From contig PKDP01000132.1 of the NCBI GenBank assembly GCA_002862585.1, forward strand, positions 1 through 7,703: DNA of 7,703 nucleotides, in the 5' to 3' direction. Positions 1-6,628 of this stretch are shown here, piece by piece; position 1 is the stretch's first letter, and every line of letters starts with the position of its first letter. This DNA comes from Flavobacteriales bacterium. GTDB taxonomy: Bacteria > Bacteroidota > Bacteroidia > Flavobacteriales > UBA7312. The notes below the pieces were generated by a model that worked only from the letters and a program-made list of their open reading frames with translations, was not told the origin of the DNA and did no database searches. Position numbers and translations under genes: made by a program.

Positions 1-692
1 GCTCCTAAATCGGCAGCTTGTAAGGCTAGTGAATAGCCCATTTTTCCTGATGAATGGTTGCCAATAAATCGAACTGGATCGATAGCTTCAAAAGTAGGTC
101 CTGCAGTAATTAATATATGTTTACCTCGTAAAGGGAGTGATTTATACAATTCATCTTGAACAAAGCTCACTATATCTTCAGGTTCAGCCATTCTACCTTT
201 TCCTACTAAACCACTTGCCAATTCACCATCAGAAACTGGAATGTAATGATTGCCAAAAGAAATTAATTTTTGAATATTTTCTTGAGTGGATTGATGAGAC
301 AGCATATCTAAGTCCATAGCTGGAGCAAAATATACAGGACAAGTTGCTGAAAGGTATGTCGTTAATAGTAAGTTGTCACACTCACCATTAGCCATTTTTG
401 ATAAGGTCTTTGCCGTTGTGGGTGCAATTACCATTACATCTGCCCACAAGCCTATTTTGACATGATTATTCCACTCTTCATGATTTTCTTCCTTAACTAA
501 AGTGGAAAGAACTGGATTTTTGGATAAGGTAGAAAGTGTTAAGGGCGTAATAAATCCTTTTGATTCAGGAGTCATTACAACACGAACGTTCGCTCCGAGC
601 TTAATAAATTCTCTAACTAAATATGCCGACTTGTAGGCGGCTATACTTGCACTAACACCAATGAGAATATTTTTATCTCTGAAAAGAGACAT
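1..692 (-). CDS. coaBC: CoaBC: phosphopantothenoylcysteine decarboxylase / phosphopantothenate-cysteine ligase (3' part beyond left edge)
   Basis: Bifunctional cytosolic enzyme of coenzyme A synthesis: CoaB joins 4'-phosphopantothenate to cysteine and CoaC, an FMN enzyme, decarboxylates the product. I translated the minus strand from ATG at 692-690. The 230 visible residues cover the whole CoaC flavoprotein domain (about 1-180) and the start of CoaB. Visible signatures are the N-terminal GVSASIAAYK, the conserved His in NNHVKIGLWAD (H77), APTTAKTLSKMANGECDNLL (90-109), the substrate clamp region APAMDLDM (123-130) and, in CoaB, GPTFEAIDPVRFI followed by NHSSGKMG (198-219). Two positions differ from the E. 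coli/HAL3 pattern: PAMN reads PAMD (D127), and the ACG cysteine of the flexible flap reads ASG (S160). I believe other Bacteroidetes proteins share these changes, from memory. The start shares one base with the omega stop (TAATG), so it is probably translationally coupled. It is incomplete only because the window ends. Confidence 0.95.
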   Translation of the reverse strand, partial: MSLFRDKNILIGVSASIAAYKSAYLVREFIKLGANVRVVMTPESKGFITPLTLSTLSKNPVLSTLVKEENHEEWNNHVKIGLWADVMVIAPTTAKTLSKMANGECDNLLLTTYLSATCPVYFAPAMDLDMLSHQSTQENIQKLISFGNHYIPVSDGELASGLVGKGRMAEPEDIVSFVQDELYKSLPLRGKHILITAGPTFEAIDPVRFIGNHSSGKMGYSLALQAADLG

Positions 693-1036
693 TAATCAGC
701 CGATTCTTCTTCGTTATCTAATTTTGCATTTCTGTGATAGATATTGTCCTCTAAAAACTCTTGAACAGCTATTAAAGTACCTTTAGGAAGTTTTTCATAA
801 AATTTAGACACCTCTATTTGCTCACTATTTTCGAAGATTTCCTCGATAGATTCACTTGGTGTTGCAAACTCATCAAGTTTTGAAAGTAATTCCTCTTTAA
901 TGTCTTTATTAATTTGAACCGCTCTTTTAGACATAACGGCAACCGCTTCATAAAGATTTCCTGTTTTACTGGCAAAATCTTTGATGTTTTTTGTTTCCGT
1001 TGTGTTGTTTGCTTTTGATTTTTTAAAATCTGTCAT
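692..1036 (-). CDS. rpoZ: DNA-directed RNA polymerase omega subunit-like protein (Bacteroidetes RpoZ / Rpb6 type)
   Basis: A small soluble protein of 114 residues. It resembles the Bacteroidetes form of the RNA polymerase omega subunit (Rpb6 family), which helps fold and assemble the beta' subunit. The recognisable core is NLYEAVAVMSKRAVQI (27-42), matching the family's helix pattern in which a conserved (N)xYEAvxvxxxRAxQI segment is followed by a charged helix (IKEELLSKLDEF, 46-57). The N-terminus is polar and Thr/Lys/Asn-rich. The C-terminus is acidic, ending EEESAD, which is common in this group. It lies between bamD and coaBC, the arrangement I know from many Bacteroidetes genomes, and this supports the call. 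Both ends are TAATG junctions: its ATG uses the last base of the bamD stop, and its stop contains the first base of the coaBC start. The assignment rests on the short core motif and on context. Confidence 0.85.
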   Translation of the reverse strand: MTDFKKSKANNTTETKNIKDFASKTGNLYEAVAVMSKRAVQINKDIKEELLSKLDEFATPSESIEEIFENSEQIEVSKFYEKLPKGTLIAVQEFLEDNIYHRNAKLDNEEESAD

Positions 1037-1824
1037 TATTGAAACTTTTCTAGTTGTTTAATTGTTTTATCGTGAATACCTTGAGCAAGTTTCATTAATT
1101 TATCGTCTGAATAATTATTCTTGAAGAAATTAAATGATGCTAAGGTATTGTTTAGTCTATCCTCTTTCTTACTCATTACACTGTTAATAGCTAAATTATA
1201 GTTAGCATCGAGAATAAGAAATTGGATTTCAGATTGATTATCAATTGTTGGATAATCAAGTACTAAATTGTTTAAAGATGTAATTGCAGCCTTGTAATCA
1301 GAAATATCATAATACAACTTTGCAATCTTAAATGCTTTTTTGTGAATTTTGATAGTGAGTTTATCAATTAGATTATTACATTCATCAATCTTATCACTAT
1401 TAGTATACTTATTAATAAAAGCTTGTAATTCTTCAATAGCTTTTAAAGTGTTTGTCTTGTCAAGAGTTGGAGAAGGAGACTCTAAAAAATAGCAGTAAGC
1501 AGCCATATATGCTAACTCTTCTTTGTGTTTACTATTAGGGTAAGTCAGTGTAAATATTTTAAAATGGTAACTAGCCAGCATATTTGCACCTAGTCCATAA
1601 TGCGTATAAGCCAAAAGATAATCAACTTCTTCAGCTTTGCTTGTACCCTTAAACAGAATGTGTAATTCATCTAGTAAAGGAAGAGCTTTGAAGTATTCTG
1701 TTTCCTCGTAATACTTTTTAGCCATGTGGTATTTTAAATCCACATCACTACTTTTAAGTACTTTCTGATAACCATTACAAGAAAAAAATATGGTAACAAA
1801 AGCTATGTATAAGAATATTTTCAT
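1036..1824 (-). CDS. bamD: BamD (YfiO/ComL) outer membrane protein assembly lipoprotein
   Basis: Periplasm-facing lipoprotein of the BAM complex, which inserts beta-barrel proteins into the outer membrane together with BamA. I choose the ATG at 1824-1822, giving 262 residues. From there the protein opens with a lipoprotein signal (MKIF, hydrophobic stretch, Cys16 in IFFSC). The frame is open up to 1893, but the 23 extra residues would put a charged tail before the signal. No acidic surface-export signal follows Cys16, fitting an inner-leaflet anchor. The mature protein starts with YQKVLKSSDVDLKY (19-32), typical of Bacteroidetes BamD, then continues as TPR-like helical repeats (AKKYYEETEYFKALPLLDEL; ASYHFKIFTLTYPNSKHKEE; FKIAKLYYDISDYKAA). 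Tyr-Pro pairs end repeat helices, as in the family. It is first in the bamD-omega-coaBC cluster, with a promoter-like box 16 bp upstream. The lipobox is slightly atypical (Phe at -3). Confidence 0.9.
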   Translation of the reverse strand: MKIFLYIAFVTIFFSCNGYQKVLKSSDVDLKYHMAKKYYEETEYFKALPLLDELHILFKGTSKAEEVDYLLAYTHYGLGANMLASYHFKIFTLTYPNSKHKEELAYMAAYCYFLESPSPTLDKTNTLKAIEELQAFINKYTNSDKIDECNNLIDKLTIKIHKKAFKIAKLYYDISDYKAAITSLNNLVLDYPTIDNQSEIQFLILDANYNLAINSVMSKKEDRLNNTLASFNFFKNNYSDDKLMKLAQGIHDKTIKQLEKFQ

Positions 1825-1840
1825 TTTCAAAATAGTTTTG

Positions 1841-1848
1841 CAAAGATA
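1841..1848 (-). promoter_or_regulatory. Candidate -7 promoter box for bamD-omega-coaBC
   Basis: On the minus strand this reads TATCTTTG, a full match to the Bacteroidetes -7 consensus TAnnTTTG. It sits 16 bp upstream of the chosen bamD start, which would give a very short leader, as is common in this phylum. The expected -33 TTTG is only weakly present (TTTC at about 1870-1867, 18 bp upstream), so this is a plausible but unproven promoter. Confidence 0.4.
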
Positions 1849-1905
1849 GTAAATGGAACGAGTTTTGAAATACTTTATTTCGTCATCATTCAATTAAGTT
1901 GTATA

Positions 1906-1936
1906 TTGTGTTATAAATTCTAAATTATTATCTTAG
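1906..1936 (+). promoter_or_regulatory. Candidate promoter for the plus-strand oxoamine synthase gene
   Basis: TTG at 1906-1908, a 20 bp spacer, then TATCTTAG at 1929-1936. This matches the Bacteroidetes pattern TTG / TAnnTTTG with one mismatch in the -7 box. It lies 23 bp before the ATG at 1960. The 135 bp between bamD (1824) and this gene (1960) is the only real divergent promoter region in the window and is very AT-rich. I saw no riboswitch-like fold or operator repeat in it. Confidence 0.4.
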
Positions 1937-1959
1937 CCGATTAATTTTAAAAAGTTTAA

Positions 1960-3201
1960 ATGGATCTTTTTGAAAAGATAAAAAATAACAGAGGACCTCT
2001 AGGACAACATGCCAAAAGTGCACATGGATATTTTACTTTTCCAAAGCTTGAAGGTGAAATTTCTAACAAGATGTTTTTCAGAGGTAAAGAGGTGTTGGTA
2101 TGGAGTGTAAATAACTACATTGGTTTATCAAATCAGCCTGAAGTTAGAGTAGCAGATGAGCAAGCCTCTAAAGATTGGGGATTAGGTTATCCAATGGGCT
2201 CGAGAATGATGTCTGGAAACACCAATTATCATGAACAGCTTGAGAATAATCTTTCTGCTTTCATGCGAAAAGAAGATACTATTCTATTAAACTTTGGTTA
2301 TCAAGGTATGCTATCATCTATTGATGCTCTTGTTGACCGTAAAGATGTTATAGTATACGATAGCGAATGTCATGCTTGTATCATTGACGGCGTTCGCCTT
2401 CATCAAGGAAAACGTTTTGTATTTCCTCACAATAACATCGAAAACTTTGAAAAGCAGCTTCAAAGAGCTAATAAAATAGTTGAAGAAACTGGCGGCGGAA
2501 TACTTGTTATAACTGAAGGTGTCTTTGGCATGTCTGGTGACCTTGGTAAAATCAGAGAAATTTCTCAATTAAAATCTAAATACAATTTTAGATTATTTGT
2601 CGATGATGCTCATGGTTTTGGTACTATGGGTGAACACGGATATGGTACCGGAGAACACCTCGATATTCATGATGAAATTGACGTCTACTTTGGGACATTT
2701 GCCAAGTCTATGGCAAGTATAGGTGCCTTTATATCTTCTACAGAAGATGTTGTAGAATATTTGAGATACAATATGCGTTCTCAAATCTTTGCTAAGTCCC
2801 TTCCTACTCCACTTGTTATAGGAGCAATTAAACGATTGGAATTATTGCAAAATAAGACTGAATTAAAAGATCAGTTATGGAATATTGCTAACAAATTACA
2901 ATCTGGACTTAAAAAAGCTGGATTTAACTTAGGAAATACAGAATCTCCAGTTACTCCGGTATACTTATCTGGTGGTGTTGGTGAAGCAACTAATCTTACT
3001 TTAGACCTTAGAGAAAATTACGGAATCTTCTGTTCTATTGTGACTTATCCGGTTGTTCCTAAAGATGTAATTTTATTGAGATTAATTCCAACCGCTGTTC
3101 ATACTCTTGAAGATGTTCAATATACTATTGAGTCATTCACATCCATTAAAGATAAATTGGAGAACGGTGAATATATTTCTGAAAAGTTAGCTAGCTTTTA
3201 A
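1960..3201 (+). CDS. Alpha-oxoamine synthase family PLP enzyme (serine palmitoyltransferase / KBL / BioF / cysteate acyltransferase-like)
   Basis: Cytosolic fold-type I PLP enzyme of 413 residues. The family condenses an amino acid with an acyl-CoA or acyl-ACP and loses CO2. Visible family features are NNYIGLSNQPEV (51-62), the Gly-rich GSRMMSGN (80-87) followed by HEQLE, H138 in ECHACIIDG (stacks on PLP), TEGVFGMSGD (185-194), the cofactor-binding VDDAHGFG (214-221; D215, H218), and the PLP lysine K249 in GTFAKSMASIG. The C-terminal domain ends with RENYGIF and a PKDVILLRLIPTAVHT segment typical of the family. Length is normal. BioF is less likely because no biotin genes are nearby. In Bacteroidetes, close relatives act in sphingolipid (serine + acyl donor) or sulfonolipid/capnine (cysteate + acyl-ACP) synthesis. 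The sequence alone does not tell me which. It stands alone on the plus strand between two minus-strand clusters, has its own promoter-like boxes, and overlaps the dapA 3' end by 11 bp. Confidence 0.85.
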   Translation: MDLFEKIKNNRGPLGQHAKSAHGYFTFPKLEGEISNKMFFRGKEVLVWSVNNYIGLSNQPEVRVADEQASKDWGLGYPMGSRMMSGNTNYHEQLENNLSAFMRKEDTILLNFGYQGMLSSIDALVDRKDVIVYDSECHACIIDGVRLHQGKRFVFPHNNIENFEKQLQRANKIVEETGGGILVITEGVFGMSGDLGKIREISQLKSKYNFRLFVDDAHGFGTMGEHGYGTGEHLDIHDEIDVYFGTFAKSMASIGAFISSTEDVVEYLRYNMRSQIFAKSLPTPLVIGAIKRLELLQNKTELKDQLWNIANKLQSGLKKAGFNLGNTESPVTPVYLSGGVGEATNLTLDLRENYGIFCSIVTYPVVPKDVILLRLIPTAVHTLEDVQYTIESFTSIKDKLENGEYISEKLASF

Positions 3202-3211
3202 GATTAGCTAA
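3187..3211. terminator. Possible weak bidirectional terminator hairpin at convergent gene ends
   Basis: TTAGCTA (3187-3193) can pair with TAGCTAA (3205-3211), a 7 bp AU-rich stem with an 11-base loop. It is centred where the oxoamine synthase stop (3199-3201) and the dapA stop (3191-3193) overlap. On the plus strand a pyrimidine-rich CCTTCTTT follows; on the minus strand CTTTTC follows. The stem is short and weak, and the T-runs are poor, so function is uncertain. Confidence 0.3.
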
Positions 3212-4078
3212 GCCTTCTTTAATTGTGTTTTCAATAGAATCAGAAGCCTTCACTAATGGTAATCTAACATTATCCTCACAGATTTTAAGCAACTTCAACA
3301 TCTTCTTAATACCGGCAGGATTTCCCTCAGAAAATAATGGATCAATAAAATCAAGTATTTTGTAGTGTATATCTCTAGCTTGATCTAAATTATTATCATC
3401 TAAAACAGAACTAACCATTGTTGAAATTTCTTTTGGTAAACCTTGAGCGAGAACAGATATTACTCCTTTTCCGCCCATAGTAACTATTGGAAGAGAAATG
3501 GCATCATCACCAGAAAGCACATTGAAATTCGCAGGTTTACGATTAATTATATCCATAATTTGAGATATGTCTCCACTAGCTTCTTTAATTGCTATTATAT
3601 TATCAAAATCGTTTGCCAATCGTAAAGTAGTATCCGAAGACATATTTGAAGATGTCCTACCAGGAACATTATATAAAATAATTGGTAATGATGACTTTTC
3701 TGAAATAGCCTTAAAATGTTGGTAAATACCTTCTTGTGTAGGTTTGTTGTAAGATGGGGATACAGAAAGTATGGCGTCAACACCATCTAAATTGTAATTA
3801 GAAAATGACTCAATTACAGTAGTGGTATTATTACCTCCAATTCCCAAAACTATAGCAAGTTTAGAGTCATTAATCTTTTTAATATGTTCTAGAACTTGAC
3901 TTTTTTCGTCATTTGAAAGCGTAACACTTTCTCCAGTTGTACCCATGACAACTAGAAAATCTATTTCACCATCAATACAATGATTTATTAAACGAGTTAA
4001 ACCATCAAAATCTATCGATAAATCTGTTTTAAAAGGCGTAACTAATGCTACTCCTGTACCATAAATTTTAGGATGCAT
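3191..4078 (-). CDS. dapA: DapA: 4-hydroxy-tetrahydrodipicolinate synthase
   Basis: Cytosolic TIM-barrel aldolase of 295 residues, a normal length. It condenses pyruvate with aspartate semialdehyde, the first committed step to diaminopimelate and lysine. The catalytic set is complete: GTTGES with T47/T48, Y110 in SPSYNKP, Y136 and R141 in YNVPGRTS, the Schiff-base lysine K165 in AIKEASGD, and GGKGVIS (202-208). At positions matching the E. coli lysine feedback site, the residues differ: N56 for H53, K59 for H56, T87 for E84, and S109 for Y106. From this I infer weak or no lysine inhibition. The start overlaps the upstream hypothetical gene by 11 bp and follows a run of seven A's (no Shine-Dalgarno), as is usual in Bacteroidetes. 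It is last in the prmC-ligA-hypothetical-dapA cluster, and its end overlaps the convergent plus-strand gene. Confidence 0.96.
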   Translation of the reverse strand: MHPKIYGTGVALVTPFKTDLSIDFDGLTRLINHCIDGEIDFLVVMGTTGESVTLSNDEKSQVLEHIKKINDSKLAIVLGIGGNNTTTVIESFSNYNLDGVDAILSVSPSYNKPTQEGIYQHFKAISEKSSLPIILYNVPGRTSSNMSSDTTLRLANDFDNIIAIKEASGDISQIMDIINRKPANFNVLSGDDAISLPIVTMGGKGVISVLAQGLPKEISTMVSSVLDDNNLDQARDIHYKILDFIDPLFSEGNPAGIKKMLKLLKICEDNVRLPLVKASDSIENTIKEGLANLKS

Positions 4079-4625
4079 TTTTTTTATTAATAAGGTTCAA
4101 ATAATGTTTTACTTCATTTATTAATGCTGATAAGGTGTCTTTTTTGACATCTATCATCATATCGTAAATTGATAAATCTTGTTCGTATTTACCTACCTTA
4201 AATTTTGCTCTTGACCCTCCTGCAAGATATTTAACTGGCACACAATTACTTGTACATAGATTTATTAATATATCGTAATCTTTTTCTAGGAAATTCTTAA
4301 TAATATAATTTTGAGGCTTGAAGTACCAATTTAAATCTTTTAGGAAAAAGAAATCAAATTGGAGCATTGGCATATGATGGTGAGTCAATTCATTTTTGTT
4401 TACAAACCCCAGAGCTTTAACATCCTTTTTGGACTGGAATAATTCGTTTGCAAATTCACTAACCATCATCATATCCTCAATTTCGGTGGCATCATATAAG
4501 ATACCTATTGATTTTGCTGTATGAAAGTTATGAACTTCTCTAACACGATTATTATGTTTTAGATCGCGTTTAAACACATACTCTCCTACTTTTTGTTTTA
4601 TATCTTCAATAAACTGAATTTGCAT
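4068..4625 (-). CDS. Conserved hypothetical protein, DUF6913-like
   Basis: A 185-residue protein without a known function. It resembles, from memory, a Bacteroidetes-specific family now called DUF6913 that is often found beside dapA and ligA. There is no signal peptide or membrane span. Recognisable blocks are a basic N-terminus (KRDLKHNN, 19-26), SIGILYDATEIED (39-51), a beta-strand-like VKALGFVNK (69-77), FFFLKDLNWYFKP (92-104), YDILINLC (117-124), and a C-terminal AKFKVGKYEQDLSIYDMMI (140-158) ending in a helix with VKHYLNLIN (172-180). Alternating hydrophobic strands and helices suggest a small alpha/beta domain, but I name no fold or activity. The start shares one base with the ligA stop (TAATG) and its end overlaps dapA by 11 bp, so it is very likely co-translated with these genes. 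I infer a conserved cellular role from this packing, not from any motif. Confidence 0.75.
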   Translation of the reverse strand: MQIQFIEDIKQKVGEYVFKRDLKHNNRVREVHNFHTAKSIGILYDATEIEDMMMVSEFANELFQSKKDVKALGFVNKNELTHHHMPMLQFDFFFLKDLNWYFKPQNYIIKNFLEKDYDILINLCTSNCVPVKYLAGGSRAKFKVGKYEQDLSIYDMMIDVKKDTLSALINEVKHYLNLINKKNAS

Positions 4626-6616
4626 TAACTTATTTTTTTAATGAATTCATCTTCTGATATTAATGGCACATTTAATGACTCGGCTTTCTTTAGTTTACTT
4701 GGACCCATGTTTTGTCCAGCGACCACAAAAGTAGTTTTTTTAGAAATTGAACCAACATTTTTTCCGCCATGTTGTTCAATTATTTTTTTTAGTTCATCTC
4801 TAGAATACATTTCAAATACTCCAGAAATAATAATTGACATGCCTAAAAGCTTGTCGGAAATAGCCTTTTTATCCTCTCCTATTTCAAAGGTTAGACCGTG
4901 TTCTTTAAGTCGAAGGATGAGTGTTTTATTCTCATCATTACTAAAAAATGAGACTACACTTTCCGCAATTTTCTCTCCAATTTCGTCCACATTTTCCAGT
5001 TCTTCTTTTGTGGCATTGATTATGTTATCAATGTGGTGATATTCTTTAACTAACACTTTAGATACTGTTTCACCAACAAATCGAATCCCTAAGGCAAACA
5101 AAACTCTTTCGAATGGTATATTTTTTGATTCTTCTAATCCTAAGATTATATTATTAGCCCACTTATCTCCGTCTTTTTTGAACGGTAATAAGTCATCTTT
5201 TTTTAAGTCGTATAAATCAGCTAGGTTTTTAATTAAACCGTTTGAATATAATAAGTCAATTGTTTCAGGACCAATACTGACAACATTTAAGGCCTTTTTG
5301 TTGATAAAATGTTCAAATCTTCCTTTGATTTGTGGAGGGCAATGTAATTCGTTTGGACAGTAATGTTTGGCATCGCCTTCAGTTCTTATTAATTTACTGT
5401 TGCATTCTGTACAGTAACTAAGGTAAACTGTAGGTTGAGAAAATAAATTACGATCTTTTAAGGCTACACCAACTATCTTTGGAATAATCTCGCCTCCTTT
5501 TTCTACAAAAACTTTATCACCTTCTCTAATGTCAAGCTTCTCTATTTGGTCTGAATTATGCAAAGATGCTCGTTTTACCATTGTACCAGCCAATAAAATA
5601 GGTTCTAAATTAGCTACTGGTGTAATTGCTCCTGTTCTACCTACTTGATAAGTAATTTCATTTAGTGTGGTAGAGACTTGCTCTGATTTGAATTTGTATG
5701 CAATTGCCCATCTTGGACTTTTTGCGGTAAAACCCATTTGATCTTGTAACTTAAGGTCATTGACTTTTATCACTATTCCATCAATATCATAAGATAAGTT
5801 GAGTCTTTTTTCATCCCAATAATTCACGAATTCTATAACTTTATCAATTGAGTTACATACAGTAGTTTCAGATGGAATTTTAAATCCCCACTTTTTAGCC
5901 TCTTGTAAATTATCGTAGTGAATTTGGTAAGGAAGTTCTTTTCCAAGCAAATAGTACAAGAAACAATCTAATGGGCGTTTTGAAACCTCTTTACTGTCTT
6001 GCATCTTTAAACTCCCTGAAGCCGCATTTCTAGGATTAGCAAAGGGTTCTAAATCATCAGAAATACGAGCTTTATTCATTTCTTCAAATCCATTGTGCGG
6101 TAAAAATATTTCTCCTCTAATTTCAAATGAATTTGGGAAGTCACCATTTAGCTTCAGAGGTATGCTTTTAATTGTTTTGACATTAGTTGTAACATCATCA
6201 CCTTCTACCCCATTTCCTCTAGTTAAAGCTCGTATTAACTCACCATTTTCGTATGTCAAACTAATGGATACACCATCGTATTTTAACTCACAAACGTACT
6301 CTATATCAGTTTCTACAAGTTTGGTGATGCGTTTATCAAAATCGCGAAGCTCCTCAGATGAATAGGTGTTTCCAAGAGATAGCATTCTGTATTTATGGGG
6401 AACTGTTTTGAAAGATTTTATTAATTCTCCTCCAACCCGTTGAGAGGGCGAATTAATATCATAAAATTCTGGATGTTTTTGCTCCAATTGAATGAGTTCT
6501 TCTAACAACATATCAAAATCATAGTCACTAATAGTAGGCTTATCCAACACATAGTAATTATAGTTGTGTTGTTTTAATTCGGATTTCAAAAAAATAATAC
6601 GTTCGTCTGCTCTCAT
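4625..6616 (-). CDS. ligA: LigA: NAD+-dependent DNA ligase
   Basis: Seals nicks in replication and repair using NAD+; essential in most bacteria. All domains are present in 663 residues, the usual length. Domain Ia (about 1-65) has NYYVLDKPTISDYDFD for NMN binding. The adenylation domain has the nucleophile K112 in CELKYDG, RGEIF (167-171), NPRNAASGSLK (194-204), DGIVIKVN (279-286) and AYKF (306-309). The OB domain holds VGRTGAITPVA (325-335) and VEKGGEIIPKI (371-381). A zinc finger uses C402, C405, C420 and C426. Helix-hairpin-helix repeats span about 440-580 and the BRCT domain about 586-663. One oddity is TRGNG at 132-136, where the family normally has TRGDG. K204 replaces the Arg of the E. 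coli SLRQLD motif, which I believe is usual in Bacteroidetes. It starts 12 bp after prmC and ends sharing one base with the next gene. Confidence 0.97.
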   Translation of the reverse strand: MRADERIIFLKSELKQHNYNYYVLDKPTISDYDFDMLLEELIQLEQKHPEFYDINSPSQRVGGELIKSFKTVPHKYRMLSLGNTYSSEELRDFDKRITKLVETDIEYVCELKYDGVSISLTYENGELIRALTRGNGVEGDDVTTNVKTIKSIPLKLNGDFPNSFEIRGEIFLPHNGFEEMNKARISDDLEPFANPRNAASGSLKMQDSKEVSKRPLDCFLYYLLGKELPYQIHYDNLQEAKKWGFKIPSETTVCNSIDKVIEFVNYWDEKRLNLSYDIDGIVIKVNDLKLQDQMGFTAKSPRWAIAYKFKSEQVSTTLNEITYQVGRTGAITPVANLEPILLAGTMVKRASLHNSDQIEKLDIREGDKVFVEKGGEIIPKIVGVALKDRNLFSQPTVYLSYCTECNSKLIRTEGDAKHYCPNELHCPPQIKGRFEHFINKKALNVVSIGPETIDLLYSNGLIKNLADLYDLKKDDLLPFKKDGDKWANNIILGLEESKNIPFERVLFALGIRFVGETVSKVLVKEYHHIDNIINATKEELENVDEIGEKIAESVVSFFSNDENKTLILRLKEHGLTFEIGEDKKAISDKLLGMSIIISGVFEMYSRDELKKIIEQHGGKNVGSISKKTTFVVAGQNMGPSKLKKAESLNVPLISEDEFIKKIS

Positions 6617-6628
6617 TACATTTCGAAT

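Noticed and set aside
137..319. Plus-strand open frame of 60 codons.
   Set aside because: It is antisense to coaBC, whose minus-strand translation carries the conserved CoaC motifs.
1825..1893. N-terminal extension of BamD from an ATG at 1893.
   Set aside because: It would place 23 polar or charged residues before a clear lipoprotein signal and would overlap the promoter-like box; the start at 1824 fits better.
2314..2784. Two minus-strand open frames within the oxoamine synthase gene.
   Set aside because: They are shadows of the plus-strand gene, which has the PLP lysine and cofactor motifs across the same bases.
4076..4085. Run of A's (minus strand) before the dapA start as a programmed slippage site.
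   Set aside because: Both overlapping genes are intact in their own frames, and A-rich leaders are normal before starts in this phylum.
4641..5039. Plus-strand open frame of 132 codons opposite the ligA 3' end.
   Set aside because: It is the Ser/Phe-rich complement of the strongly supported ligA HhH/BRCT coding region; no start signal or motif.
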